Assembly: GCA_033065855.1 (NCBI GenBank)
Contig: JAVXUO010000227.1
Span: 98,069 to 162,068, forward strand
Reading direction: 5' to 3'
DNA: 64,000 bases
Source: Escallonia rubra
Taxonomy: Eukaryota; Streptophyta; Magnoliopsida; Escalloniales; Escalloniaceae
Of the stretch, positions 11,537 through 23,536 are shown in pieces (within the stretch, counting starts at the first letter, position 1; each line of letters begins with the position of its first letter). Both the position numbers and the translations under genes were made by a program. The notes under the pieces were generated by a model. It did not search any database, was not told the DNA's origin, and was given only the letters and a program-made list of their open reading frames with translations.

Positions 11537-12126
11537 TGTTGTAATACCCTGATTAAAGAGAGAAGTGATCCCATTACCTCGGATCTCACTTACTACTTAC
11601 AGCCCTCTTCGAAGGTTTTTCGGGTTTATCATAAACCCCAAATTTGAAGCGGGATTGTATGTCTGTTATTAAGTTGTCTTATCACATGTACTATTACTTT
11701 ACAGTACTAGTGAATTGAATTCAGAATTCACTATTTAATTTACCACTTAGACTGTTTGTTTGTTTTCTAAATTTTACTTCAACTGATGGAATTATGGCTA
11801 GAATATATATATCTTGGGGTGTATATTTGGACTCTAAGTATAACTTGGACTGTCATGTTAGCTATTGCCATAATAATTCTTGGTTACCATGATTATGATG
11901 GTTTACTTGTTAATCTCACAAGAACTAATGAAAAATCAATGGGAAAACTGTTGATTAAATCATTTGATATGTCGAACTAGACTCTTATTATTGGATTTAA
12001 GACTTCTTTTTATATGGTATTGCCATGCTCATCTTAGTTGCTGCATATGAAAACATGAATAATCATAGTTTACACTTGGCGCACTGGATAAGAGTTCTGA
12101 ATAGGATAAAAATAATCATACCGGCA
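11537..12126. other. AT-rich DNA, nothing recognised
   Basis: Possibly the continuation of the first CACTA element interrupted at 6600, or older flank. No gene or repeat end is seen. Confidence 0.4.
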
Positions 12127-12774
12127 TTGATTGCATTGCACTCATCACTGATCGTCTCCAAAGCACGCATCTCTACCGCCGACTCTCCTTACTGACCACA
12201 AAATTCTTTCTCCTTCATTCCGTCTTTCTTCTATTTCAATCTGACTTACTTGTTTCTATCATGAATGGATACCTCTGACTAGTTATTGCTGAATGTATTA
12301 GCTTATGATTTTGTTGCATAGGAATGGCTAGCTCTATAGACAAAGGAAAAAGAAAAGTGTAGAGATTGATTCCAATGAAGTGGGTTCTTAGATTACGTGG
12401 AGATGACACAATGGATATAGTCAAAGTCAGCTGCCAATGATTGCATTGCACTCATCACTGATCGTCTCCAAAGCACCCATCTCTGCCGCCGACCTTCCTT
12501 ACTGACTGTCTTTCTTTCTCCTTCATTCCGTCTTTCTTCTCCTCCCTATATCCGTCTTTCTTCTATTTCAATCAGACTTACTTGTTTCTATCATGAATGG
12601 ATACCTCTGACTAGTTATTGCTGAATGTATTAGCTTATGATTTTGCTACATAAGAATGGCTAGCTCTAAAGACAAAGGAAAAAAGAAAAGTGTAGAGATT
12701 GATTCCAATGAAGTGGGTTCTTAGCTTACGTGGAGATGCCACAATGGATATAGTTAAAGTCAGCTGCCAGATGT
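12127..12774. repeat. Direct tandem duplication, ~310-335 bp units
   Basis: Unit 1 (about 12127-12436) and unit 2 (about 12437-12774) both start TGATTGCATTGCACTCATC and both end with GTCAGCTGCCA. Unit 2 carries a small extra stretch near 12540. The junction with repeat X copy 2 overlaps the end of unit 2. Confidence 0.85.
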
Positions 12775-13780
12775 AAAGACGTGGGACAAGTGAGGATGGA
12801 TTAAGGGCAGAGAGTAAGGCTCCCCAGACAGAGCCTGACGAGTGGCAATGATGTGAGGACCAAGGCTGAGGCAAAAAAGGCCGACAGACGTCAGTCCAAG
12901 TTAGGGTCTGGTGTCACGGTTCGATGTTATGTCAAATGTTACAGTCCAATTATGTTCCGCTCTTTAGAGTTCAGTAGCTCTGAATTCTAGAGTGAGAAAT
13001 GAATTTTTTCCAATGAAAATTATGTGTCCAAAATGAAGTCCAAAGTCCACTATCTATAGGAAAAAGTATCCACGTCACCAAGAGGGTCCACAAATACCAG
13101 TTTTGTATGCTCTTTTGGACTGTCAGTTCCTATATTTGCGCTGCCTGCCCCACACAACACCGCTCTGCCTGTCTGAAAAGACTAACCACACAACGTCGTT
13201 ATGATAAGAGAATTCCCTTGCCCTAGGCACCGGTCTAAGGCCCTTACTGAGTCCCATGGGGGGCGTCAAGAGACCCGAGAACCTGGCAGTGGGGAAGGAG
13301 GGTCCCTATGTCCTACTCTTAAGCGGACTAGGTGCAATGCCCTCCGAAGACCTGCTCCCATCTTGGAGTGACTCGGGGTTCATCGTCCTCGGAGGGTCGA
13401 TGATCATCGGTAGTGTGAGCACGACATGGTCATAGCACATGCATGCCTAATGTTGCATGTTCAGGAGAACGGGTGAACCATGTTCTACGTCCACAGCGGG
13501 GGCGTACGGTATGGTGAATAGATGGACCAACGCCGCGGGGCACAGAAGTATGCTAGAGAGCCGGAGGCGCGACTGTGTTAGTAGCGTGACAGTTGTGTGG
13601 GGGGCTAGGAGCACATAACATGGGAGCGGCACACGGGCATTGCGATGGGTGTCGCGGAGTAGGGCATTATGTTAGGGGCACGTAACATGAAAGCAGCACA
13701 CAGTGCAGAGATATTTGTCGCCGAAGTGGGCATCGTGTCAGGGGTAGGTGACGCGGAAATGGTGACGGTGCAGTGACATC
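12757..13780 (-). repeat. Unclassified dispersed repeat X, copy 2 (inverted)
   Basis: Inverted counterpart of 2108-3274, with the same ends GATGTCACTGCACC and GGCAGCTGACTT. About 91 bp between ATGCAACAT and TAGGCATGC and a second ~40-bp stretch are missing here, and there are scattered substitutions. The two copies lie about 9.5 kb apart and could pair as an inverted repeat. Confidence 0.75.
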
Positions 13781-15024
13781 TAACGTGGAAGTCGGGACCG
13801 TGCTATGGGCATGGTGACGTCTTTCGTGGAAGTGGGCGGCGTACCGGGAGCACGTGACGCATGAACTTTGCATGGGCGCGGTGATATTGGCGCGGGGGTG
13901 GGCGTCATGCCGTGGGCACGTGAAGCATAGACGGCGCATGGGCACAGTGATGTCTGCCACGGAGTCGGCGTGTGCAGGTGCCGACGACGGGCGTCACGGT
14001 GACGACGCATGGGTGACGGGCATCGCAGAATTGGTGCACGGGCTTGGGCGACGGGCGTCACAGAGTCGGTTTGTAAGCGGTGGGAGTCGCTGAGACGGCG
14101 GGCGAGTTAGAGCGACGGGAATCGCAGAGTTGGAGCGCAGATGACAGACGTCGTGGAGACAGTCCCATAACGCTTGGTCGAAGTAAAAAAAAAAGACGAA
14201 AGCATTGATGGGAGGCCAAGGCCAAACCCTTTTGGGGGAAGGCAAAGGCCAACCCACTTGGGGAAGCCGAGGCCCCTCGAGGGAGGCCGAGGCATGCTTA
14301 GGTCGTCCATGTAGCGAAAACAAGTCCAACAAAATTCGTCGCGTGCCAAGGTTGATTTTATTAACCACTCAAAAAAAAAATGTTTCGCAGCGGGGAAGAA
14401 ACATTAAAAAAAATAAGAAGATGGAGAAAATCCACGTGACTTGAGCGTGCCTCGCTTTGATCGGTCATGAGCGTTGAAGATTGACCATTGACAATATCTA
14501 CGTGTCGTGCAAAAAGGAACCCATAATGGGTCCATAGGGCGCAGCCACGATAGTTTGGGAATAGAGATTGTCGAGTTTCGACCATCGTTGAAGAACAAAC
14601 TTTTATGATCATAATATAAGATTATGTGAAAGAAGGAAGGAAAATGAAACAAGGATTTAATGCTGAAATGTTTTACATATTGAAACATTACTGGAAGAGT
14701 AATTGCCGAGTTGCAGTCTTCTTGCAACGCACCACAAAGAGTCCAAATACAATGGATAGAAAATTGTGACAATGCGGTGACGGATATGCTTGGCTCATCT
14801 AGCTTTGGATGGAATGAGACGCGACATGTGTTGAGGTTAGAGGTCCAGAATGTGAAGCTTACTTGAAGGTAACTAAGCACTTAATTATTTAACTTTTTGG
14901 CCAAGTATTTTTTATTTAGCTACTCATTATTTGTTTGTAGTGTCCTTGGAAGCAAAGGCCTTGCATAATACAACATTCTTCAACTATGATCAGTTCAAAC
15001 TTAGAAAAAAATTTCACCGTTTAT
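13781..15024. other. GC-rich then AT-rich unclassified DNA
   Basis: 13781-14180 is unusually GC-rich and made of degenerate GTGACG/CGGGCGTC-like short repeats, possibly an extension of repeat X. 14210-14310 has short GGAGGCCGAGGC-like repeats. 14400-15024 is AT-rich. Open minus-strand frames here look accidental; I recognise no product. Confidence 0.5.
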
Positions 15025-16026
15025 CGTGAATGTAGATTAGAAAAAGTGTAGCATTGATCTTAACCTATCTTAATCTTCTCACCTCTCGTCATTTATTTAT
15101 CTATGTTCAAGATTTTATTTTCCTTTTTTGTCTTTGGAGTATTGGGCTCCAAGTTCCAACTTCCAAGTGGGGGAATCCAAGCTTTGTTCCAAGATACAAC
15201 TGGGCTTTAAACTTACTGTATAGCCCACCCTATGGGATCCTAAATCTCACAATCACATTGCATCGACTTTGGGCCAGACAAACCGTGCCAGCCCGTTAAA
15301 TTAGTAGGAGGGTTGTCTTGTCTCATATATTTAAGCTCTTGGAAGATTGGGCTCTAGGATATGGGCTTGCAAAATTATGGGCCTGATTGTTGGGTAAGCT
15401 CTGACCAATGTGATATTGTGGTGAAAAAAGCTACTAATCTTACTTTTTGTATGCAATGTTTTGTATGCAATGTCACAAGTTCGAATTCATGTAATTGTAA
15501 CAACCAAAAAAAAGAAGCAGCAAGATTATAAGATAAACAACTTGTTGTTGCGCGAGCAACATCCTTTTCTAATTTATTGAAATTTCATGAACGTATAATA
15601 TACTAAGCGTGGTGCGCAACATATTACGAGATGATAAACTTTTGGCGTCATATTTTGTGATTCATGCCTTCCAAAAAACAAAAACAGAAAACATAGCCTA
15701 TAGAAGACAATAACCAATGGTGCACTTAACAATACTACTGAGAAATTCAATTCAACTAAACAAGGCAAAGCAAGCCATTCGCCTGGAAGCTGTGCATAGG
15801 GTTTCAAGAGGTTTATAAATAAAACCTAAAACTGAACCATGAAATTGTAGAAAGGGCATTAAAGATCTAAGCAACGAATCGCATAAATGGTTTGATAATT
15901 CATGAGAAATTCAATTCAATTGATCAATTCCACATACATAGTACCAAGAAGATAACAGAAATGTCTATATATTAAGATCACGTAAATTACTAACAGATTA
16001 GGCACTCATATTCATACTCCTAGGGT
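15025..16026 (-). repeat. B3-gene 3' flank (shared with 47134-48115)
   Basis: Reading on the minus strand downstream of the B3 gene, this matches the DNA following the gene at 46246-47133 for about a kilobase, including the segment near GGATGTTGCTCGCGCAACAA. The B3 copies were therefore duplicated with their flanks. Confidence 0.85.
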
Positions 16027-16911
16027 TCAAAGATAAACCCCAAAAAGCTTCACAGGGGGACGCTGCACTTGAGGTTGCTGCTGCTGCGGTTGTGGTGGCT
16101 GAGCCGGGCGGCAGCGGCGAGACTGATGATCGAGGACTCGAAACCCAAACCGCTTTTCCGATGCGTCCCAAAAGAGTCCAATCTCATCCCCTTGCTGCAA
16201 TTTCCTCCTCCTTACAAAATCCCTTGACCAGTTGTTACCAAACACGAAGCACCTGCTGGAAGCCCATTTCTTGAATGTCAAGAGGTGTTCTGTCCCAGAA
16301 TCATAGTCCCAAACCTTGACCCTCACGCCCTCGCGGGTAGCCACATTCTTGACTGTTTCCACATCCCAGAAAGCCAAGATATTCTTCTCAACAGTTTTGG
16401 TGCTCAACATTAGCCTACACAGATGATTGCAGCCGCTAGTTTCCAGCATTTTCTTGATCTTCCAGGGATTTTCATAGAGTTTCAGATAGTCGGCCATGGT
16501 GAAAATCCTCAACCATCTGATTCCCCTGGTTTCATCACGTGGTGTTTCTTGCTTCTTCGTAGTAAGACACACGTCCAAGAAAGCATGATCTTGACCTAGG
16601 GCAAGTTCTAAAGAAAGGACCTTAACCCATTTTCTCATCACCAGATCGATGTTGTCGTCGCCGTCAATGTGATCGGAGAACTTTCTTTTACCGTTGTTGC
16701 CGACATTTTCTGGTTGTTGAGGAGGAAAGGGATGCGGTGTCATGGAAAAAGAAGAAGAAGTGGGTAACACCATTCTAATGGGATCAGCTATGAAAATCAT
16801 CTTGCTCTTCTTCTGTTCCTTTTCTGTTGGTAGGGCACGAGAGAGGGGTTGCTGGGGATCCATGGATGATGAAGCAAAGAGAGGAAGATTTTCTTGGGGG
16901 TTCTTGGACAT
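16027..16911 (-). CDS. B3-domain transcription factor (AtB3/At2g33720-like), copy 1
   Basis: Single-exon gene of 294 aa. The start is placed at 16911 (MSKNPQEN), matching the other copies, although 21 more upstream codons are open. The N-terminal half is Ser/Pro-rich with a KRKFSD basic patch. An LSLELAL stretch near residue 100 fits the EAR-type LxLxL repression motif. The B3 domain covers roughly residues 150-260 (PWKIKK, LTFKKWASSRCFVF, NNWSRDFVRRRKL, GDEIGLFWD). A Pro/Gln tail precedes the C-terminal KLFGVYL, which holds the K/RLFGV repression motif known from RAV/NGA-type factors. It is predicted to be a nuclear DNA-binding repressor. Its upstream DNA is rearranged at 16963 and the TATA box of its sister genes is missing, so it may not be expressed. 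Amino-acid changes such as VDP to VCL lie outside the domain core. Confidence 0.85.
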   Translation of the reverse strand: MSKNPQENLPLFASSSMDPQQPLSRALPTEKEQKKSKMIFIADPIRMVLPTSSSFSMTPHPFPPQQPENVGNNGKRKFSDHIDGDDNIDLVMRKWVKVLSLELALGQDHAFLDVCLTTKKQETPRDETRGIRWLRIFTMADYLKLYENPWKIKKMLETSGCNHLCRLMLSTKTVEKNILAFWDVETVKNVATREGVRVKVWDYDSGTEHLLTFKKWASSRCFVFGNNWSRDFVRRRKLQQGDEIGLFWDASEKRFGFRVLDHQSRRCRPAQPPQPQQQQPQVQRPPVKLFGVYL

Positions 16912-16962
16912 GATGACCAAGTAATGAAAGACGGCAATTTGGGGGTTACTGGGACTGAACTT

Positions 16963-17664
16963 GAGGATTTCCACTAAATTATACGTTCAACCTCAGTCTA
17001 TAAATATATCGCTTGACATACTATCTTCAAAACACAATTTTGCTTTATTGCTTCACATAATATCTCCACTTTACGACAAAAAGAACAATTTTGCTTTATG
17101 GACTTAGTGAAACCCTAGTGGAATATATTTTATCACTTGTAGTGTATGTACTTAGTGACGCCAAAACTTTTGCTTTGTGTGTGTGTGTAGTCCCTACATA
17201 CACATTAGTTTTTCTCACTAATGTGTCCCACACATTAGTGTATGTAGGGAAAAACTAATGTGTGGGACACATTAGTTTTCCCTACATACACAAAGGGGCC
17301 TCCTTTTTCGTAACTGATTAGATCTCCATGTACGGTTCTAGTCCAAGAAAGAGGGTCCTAAGGTAGACAATCGGGTAAGGAAAGAATATCATTAAAAAGG
17401 CTTAAGTGTCTAGTGAAGGAGGGCACTTGGCCGAAGGATTGCCTAATGTGTAATGTCTCTGAACCTAAGTCTGTGGAATACTTTTGGATAAAATCAACTT
17501 CAAATTCTTCCCCATCAAAACTCAACTTTGAGGGTGATTCTGGAATTTTTATCTCCATATCAGTTGCAAAAAAAAACTGTTAGCATGCAACGTCACGTTG
17601 TTATTGGAATTGCGATATGATTTTTAACAAACTGTGGCTAGCTCGACTGGTCAATTCCGGAAGG
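16963..17664. other. Mosaic of B3-flank shards with a hairpin
   Basis: 16963-17010 is B3 promoter DNA in plus orientation, opposite to the adjacent gene. 17192-17285 folds back on itself (CTACATACACATTAG and CTAATGTGTGGG arms repeated both ways). 17285-17560 matches the flank fragment at 4185-4345 and is open on the minus strand for 66 codons (17358-17558), with no known domain. The rest is unrecognised. Confidence 0.6.
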
Positions 17665-18057
17665 TCATTGACGCAGCTAAGTCTCCTCCATGTGCACCTC
17701 CACAGGAAGACAGTGTATAAACCAGTCCACGATCACGTTGCCCAAGTATAAAATATATACAAAAGAAAAACATTGTGATAGTAGTAGAAAACACTAGCTT
17801 TGGAAGCATGGTAACTTTTTACTTGGCCTTATATACTTGGCCAATCATAATCCATTTATTGGCCACATAAGTAAGATTAAAAGCTTAGTAATAATTCTCA
17901 ATAATGTCAAATAATGAACCATATTATATACACCATAAATCAATATGGTTAATGGTACTCAATATTGCATTTGTAACTCATTTCATAATTTATATGTAAG
18001 TAACTACATATAGCCATAAATTGCAATATCATTTTATTTTATTAAAATATTCCAACA
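17665..18057 (-). mobile_element. LTR fragment of the Copia-like element, inside inverted-repeat left arm
   Basis: Minus-strand match to the first ~400 bp of the LTR at 29357-30017, starting TGTTGGAATATTTT at 18057 and ending abruptly at 17665. Several sites (AAAGCTAGTGTTTTC, ACTTGGGC) agree with the 3' LTR at 34024 rather than the 5' LTR, while GATCGTGGACTGG agrees with the 5' LTR. Confidence 0.88.
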
Positions 18058-18404
18058 GGATCCACGTCCAAGAAAGCATGATCTTGACCTAGGGCAAGTT
18101 CTAAAGAAAGGACCTTAACCCATTTTCTCATCACCAGATCGATGTTGTCGTCGCCGTCAATGTGATCGGAGAACTTTCTTTTACCGTTGTTGCCGACATT
18201 TTCTGGTTGTTGAGGAGGAAAGGGATGTGGTGTCGTGGAAAAAGAAGAAGAAGTGGGTAACACCACTCGAATGGGATCAGCCATGAAAATCATCTTGCCC
18301 TTCTTCTATTCCTTTTCTGTTGGTAGGGCACGAGAGAGGGGTTACTGGGGATCCATGGATGATGAAGCAAAGAGAGGAAGCTTTTCTTGAGGGTCCTTGG
18401 ACAT
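18058..18404 (-). pseudogene. B3 gene N-terminal half, inverted duplicate (left arm)
   Basis: From the ATG at 18404 this carries the B3-family N-terminal half down to the LDVDP codons, then runs into an LTR. It shares with the right-arm copy (29011-29356) the TAA replacing a CAA after DPQ and the TAG replacing CAG after KE, but keeps the downstream frame, whereas the right-arm copy has a further 1-base deletion. There is no B3 domain. The stops therefore predate the inverted duplication. Confidence 0.9.
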
Positions 18405-18495
18405 GACGACCAAGTAATGAAATTAAAGACGGCAATTAGGGGGTTGCTTGGACTGAAGTTGAGGGTTTATTTTTAGACTGACGTTGTACGTATAA

Positions 18496-21462
18496 TGGGA
18501 TGCCCCGAACCTAGGTTTACGAGGTTATTATTACTTAGCGACGATTGTTGTAAGTAAGATGAATTTAGACCTTCAGTTAAGATCTTGCGAGCGGTATTAA
18601 TTGAATCTTTAGCCCATGACTCTGGAGAAGTTATAATTAATTAGGGTTATTATGTAAAGGTATAGATCTTAATTGATTATTTTAAAGAGAGAGAGACATA
18701 GAGCTATGGAGAAAAATGTGGGATTTTGATAAGATAGAGAGTGGTTTGGGGATAAAGAAAAGAAGGAGATTTTGGAAAAGATTAAAAGGAAGCATATTTA
18801 TAAATAAGCTAGACAAAAACAAAAAAAACAAAAAAAAAAAAAAGAAGAAAAGGGGACAGAGAATGAATAGAATAGAGAGAAGAAGTGAGGTAGCAGGCCC
18901 TAATCGGCAGCGCCGCTCCCATCTCCGACGTCCCCATCTCCTCACCGGCAAGAATCTCCGGCGGTCCTTCACCGGGCGCCATTGCAATGCCTCTGAACCG
19001 CCGCGCCGCTGCCACCGCCGTATGGGACTCATCGCCGGTCTTCACCCAATGCGATGGCCTTGGACCCAACTGCTACCGATCTCGCCTTCGGCCACCGACG
19101 GCGGCGACACCAAGGGGCCACCAAGGACGACCAGCGGCCGTTGCCCGCTCTCTTCTCCAGTACACCGACCAGTTACCGTGGCCACTGGGACCTCCAATTC
19201 GTGTTGCCGCTACAGATTCACGGCGTGCAACATAGCGGTTGCCGATCTTATCTATGATCACCGGGGACCGTCCTTACGAACAGAAATTTTGGCGGCAGAA
19301 CGCCGACCGGTGATGATGGCCGGAGCAACCAACAGGCAACTCACAATTTCAGGCCCTCAACCTAATTACCCAGCTACCAAGCAATGCCCTCTGTCATTGC
19401 GACGCTCACCAGCCGGCCGACCACCTCTGCAGAATTTTAACCGTCACCAAAGGAGCACCGGTAACATGCATAGTTGACGAAATTTTGGGACTGAAGTTTC
19501 TTATTGGCACTTTTGTATAAATTGTGAAATGGGTTCTTATGGATGATTGTGTTGTTGGTGAATCTGTGTAGTGAGGGTCATTTAGAGACAGTGTTGGCGG
19601 TGAATGAAATGGAATAAATTAGGTGGTTTGTGTGTAAGAGCTTGTGATTTGTTTGGGGTGCGTAATGTGGAAGGTGCTTTAGAGTTGGTTTTTGGGTGTA
19701 GCGGTGATCTTTTGGCGGTAGTGTTGGCAGTGGTTGGAGGTTTTTGTGCACAGCTGTGGGTGTACGTTCTGTGTGTTTGGCAGGTGTGTAGGTGGTTATT
19801 GTCCGACGAACATGTGTTTGGGGTTTGTGTAGGGCGGCGGCGTACATAATGTGCATGTGCACTATGTGTTGTGGAGTGTGTAATGTGAGTGCGTGCATGT
19901 TTGTAAGTTATGTGAGTGTGTACGTTTGCAGTGGTGCACGTGCAAAGGGTGTACTTATATACAGGGTGTACCTGTATGTGTGTATTGCGGATATGGATGT
20001 ACATAAATAGCGATTGTGTGAGTTGTCAGCGGGCATAAAGCGGTGTTATGGTTTGACAGGGAAAAGAAGGCGGAAATGTGAATGAAGTCTAGAAAATGTT
20101 TACGGTGATGTAGAGGAGAGACATTATTTCTTGGAATACTTTGGGGTTATCAAAACGGGTGAGTAATGGGTGTGTAAAGGTCGGATATTGAATACGGCGT
20201 TTGAATTGTTGAGGAGAAATCTAAAAGGAATATTGTGTTGATCGACATTGCTTTCGAGTAACTGAACGGGCGAGGATATGCAAAGGAAAGGAATGGCCCT
20301 ACCGGTTCTTTTAGCTAAATATAGCAGTGTGATCGTTGCTCCAGAGATTGTGAGGTGGGAAACGCGTAGCATCAAGTAAGTGACCCTTGATTCAACTAGT
20401 ATTTTTATATGCAACGTATATGTTTATCTACTGTTAAAAATCTGTTGTTTATTAGTATTGACCGTTTTAAGTACGTTTAACTGCTCTGGCTTAAATTACC
20501 AAAAAGATTTTAGTGTTTTATTCTCGTCAAAGAAAAACCGGACCAGCATGTAAACGATGTTTTGTCTAGAAACTGAAATGGAACTCAGATTTGAAATGTT
20601 TTGTATTGACGTTATTGTGAATATTTTGATGATTATTGAAAGGGGTGAGGATGGTTGAGAATCAATTGATGAGTGATTTTGTTCGATGAACCCAAAGGGG
20701 GTTTTTGGTTTACTCGATTGCTGTGCCCTATATCCACGGGGGAAAGTTGGATTTCGGGCCCTGGTCAACGGGGCTCATACGTTGATGCATAGTACTATGG
20801 CTGGTGGTTCGCCCATGCGTCCACAAATTTTATCCCGGGTGTAGGAGGGATTTCGGGCCCTAGTCAGGGGGGCTCATACGCTGACCGCAGCATATCGTTT
20901 GAACTGATGTTGAGATGGAACTGTTTATCTTGAGATTTTGTGCTATTGATTTTATACCTCAGTTTTGTTTCATGTACTATATTTCATTTATCGAATGATT
21001 ACTTTATTATTTCAGATTCAAATGTTGCTATAATTTAAAGTGAATTATTTTCTGGCATGCCATGGTCCACCTGGTTGAATCATTGGTTACTTACTGAGCT
21101 TGTGGAAGCTCATCCCTTAAATTATCATTTCAGGTTGAAAGTAAGGTGATGTTGAGGAGCATAAGAAGGACAATATGGCGCGGAGCTCCGGAGACTGCAT
21201 AGAATAAGTCGCTAAGTTTTTAGATTGTTGGTTTAGTTTTAGTTATTGATAAATCAGAGTTATGAGGAATTGTAGCATGAGTGTTGTATTCAAATAAAGA
21301 TATGAAAATGTAATTAAGGTTTGTAGAAGTTTTAATTTCCGCTGCAGATTGTATGTTGTTTTAGCGAGTAAGGCCTAGCAGAGCCCTTGGTTGGAGTCTA
21401 CTGGGTCTGCGGCCGGTCACGTGCCTAGCTCGCGGGCCTGCCCGTTGGTTTGGGTCGTGACA
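18496..21462 (+). repeat. 5' LTR of the Gypsy element
   Basis: 2967 bp, beginning TGGGATGCCCC and ending GGGTCGTGACA. It contains a GC-rich block (about 18895-19480) followed by TG-rich DNA. A pair of short repeats, TTTCGGGCCCTGGTCA / TTTCGGGCCCTAGTCA, lies near 20753 and 20850. Long open frames in the GC-rich block occur identically in the other LTR and are not host genes. Confidence 0.93.
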
Positions 21463-21466
21463 GAAA

Positions 21467-21480
21467 TGGTATCAGAGCAT
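21467..21480 (+). other. Primer binding site (initiator Met-tRNA)
   Basis: TGGTATCAGAGCAT, four bases after the LTR end, complements the 3' end of plant initiator methionine tRNA. Confidence 0.9.
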
Positions 21481-23536
21481 TACGATTTTGGGATATTAGA
21501 GTTTAAATAATGATTTCGATGATTAGGTTATAGAACTTTAAGTGATAATCCAAATTCTATTAGTGAAGTTTCTTTAGCTTGCCATTGGTGATTATGACCT
21601 ATTTTTCGAAGGTTATAGATATCATTAGGATGACTTATTTTCATTGGGTGAAGCTGGAGAGATATGCTTCTAGTTGCCAAAACCTAATTAAGGTTGTAGA
21701 ACAACATTAACATAATAGCTAGACAGAGATAATGTAAGGCTGTGGGTTCTTGAAGTTCTTGGAACTTGTAGCTTGTAACTCGGAGCTCTTAGCTCTTAGT
21801 TCGTAGCTCTTAGTTGCGACCTTTAGAGCGCTAAGTGAAAAATTTTCTGTTATAGTGAGGTTTCTGAGTTTATAAGTTTTTTCAAATAAGGTATCGTAAA
21901 TATAGTAGTACTTTGATTTGGAATGCGCGAATGGGACGAGCAAAATTTTGCCTGAGAGCATAGAGCCACTAGGTTGACTTTGTTGTGAATGGTGAATGCA
22001 CACGAGGATTTGACTTTGGATCTTATATCCTCATTTCACTAGGTATAGGTTATGAGCATATATTGGACTATGGCGGAGATGAATTGAGGTTATGAGTAAT
22101 GATGTTTTGAGCGTGCATTTTGGGTTTTAGTTTGTAGCCAGGATCTTACATTGAATGGTGTGCATGGCTTTATCTGATTTGAGGTGTGAACTATCATAGG
22201 ATAAAATGATGTAATTGAGGGAAAAAAAAAAAAAAAACTAGTTGCTCACTATCTTGACTGGATTAAGTATTTTATTCTCTGAGGAAAAAAAAAATGCAAT
22301 TTATGTCTATAGAATGGCTATGATTTGAGCCACTTTTATGTGAAATATTTGAGGACTTTTGAATGGTGGAGGTGTCTTTTAAAGTTGGCGACTAGAGGAG
22401 TATAAACGGCGATCTAATATATTCGAGCTAAGCGTTAAAATTTCACATAAAAATTTTTACAGTTAGATTTTCATAGGCGTGAATTGTGGTGCGGTGTTGA
22501 GAGATATATGCTTCTGTAGACTCGTGACTAGGCTGATAAGAGTTATAGTTATAACTCAAGGTGGGATCCTTTAGAGTGAAAGTCATATGAGATAATTGCT
22601 CAGTATCTTAGTACGCCATACGCTTAAAGTTAAGCTTGCTACTACTAAGTAGACCGTGCGAAAGAATATATTGTGGTTTATTATCTGAAAAGCGTAGCAG
22701 AAGCATGATGATTAGGAATTTAAATGTCTGGTTGAGTTGGAGTGGAGTAAGTATAGTCAGTGAGCTTCGTACTAGCTGAGCCACAACTATTTCGAGGTTG
22801 AGTAATAATATTCGGTTGGTTAGATTATAAAATCTCAGGTTATAATTTGAGTCTAGTATAATGAAATGTTTGAAGTTGCGGTGGACCTTACTAAAGTTGC
22901 TACTGATGTTCTTGACTCGTGTTTTGGAGGCTATTAAAGCTGCTACGAGTGTGAATGTTGTCTCTTGATCTTAAAAGGTTTGTGACTTTTGAAAATGATG
23001 TAATAGCATGGTCTCAATTTGGTCTTATGGTTGATTTTGATGAATATATTTGATACTCTAGAAATTTGATCACTTGGTGAGACTTCAGAGTTTAGCGACG
23101 ATTTAGTTCTATAAATGGAGAAATGTGGATATAGCATTTATAATTGGTGAATGTTCTAATTTAGGAGTATTAATCTTAGACGTGTTCTTTGTTGGTAAGT
23201 TAAAGTGAGTTTTAAGTTAAGTGTCACGATGGGGGATGAGATCAGCATGATTAAGAGTAGCAATCTAGTAAGGAAAATTTCGAGGTATGGTTTATCAGTG
23301 GCTTAAAGTGTGTTAAATGTGTATCACACATCTTGTGCTTTAAGGTCTTTAGGTGCATGTACTTATAAAGTTGCTTGAATTTATATCTGAGTTTGATTGT
23401 GAACTCTTGAGATAGAATTAGTCGTGTAAGCACTTGATGTATTATGTTGGTTAGTAATTGATATCAAACACGATTAAGATCAGCAATACAAGGAACACCA
23501 AATTTCGAGGACGAAATTTCGTTAAGGGGAGGATAA
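21481..23536 (+). other. Non-coding interior of the Gypsy element with purine tract
   Basis: No protein domain is recognisable. The 3' end (23499-23536) has the conserved TTTCGAGGACGAAATT stretch and the purine tract AAGGGGAGGA that would prime plus-strand synthesis. Confidence 0.8.

Noticed and set aside
18716-19477. 253-codon open frame, seen again at 23903-24517
   Set aside because: It lies in both LTRs of the Gypsy element at the same place, in a GC-rich block, and shows no known domain; it is not a host gene.
19578-20010. TG/CA-rich frames of 106-140 codons, repeated at 24618-25050
   Set aside because: Low-complexity LTR sequence, identical in both LTRs, without a recognisable domain.
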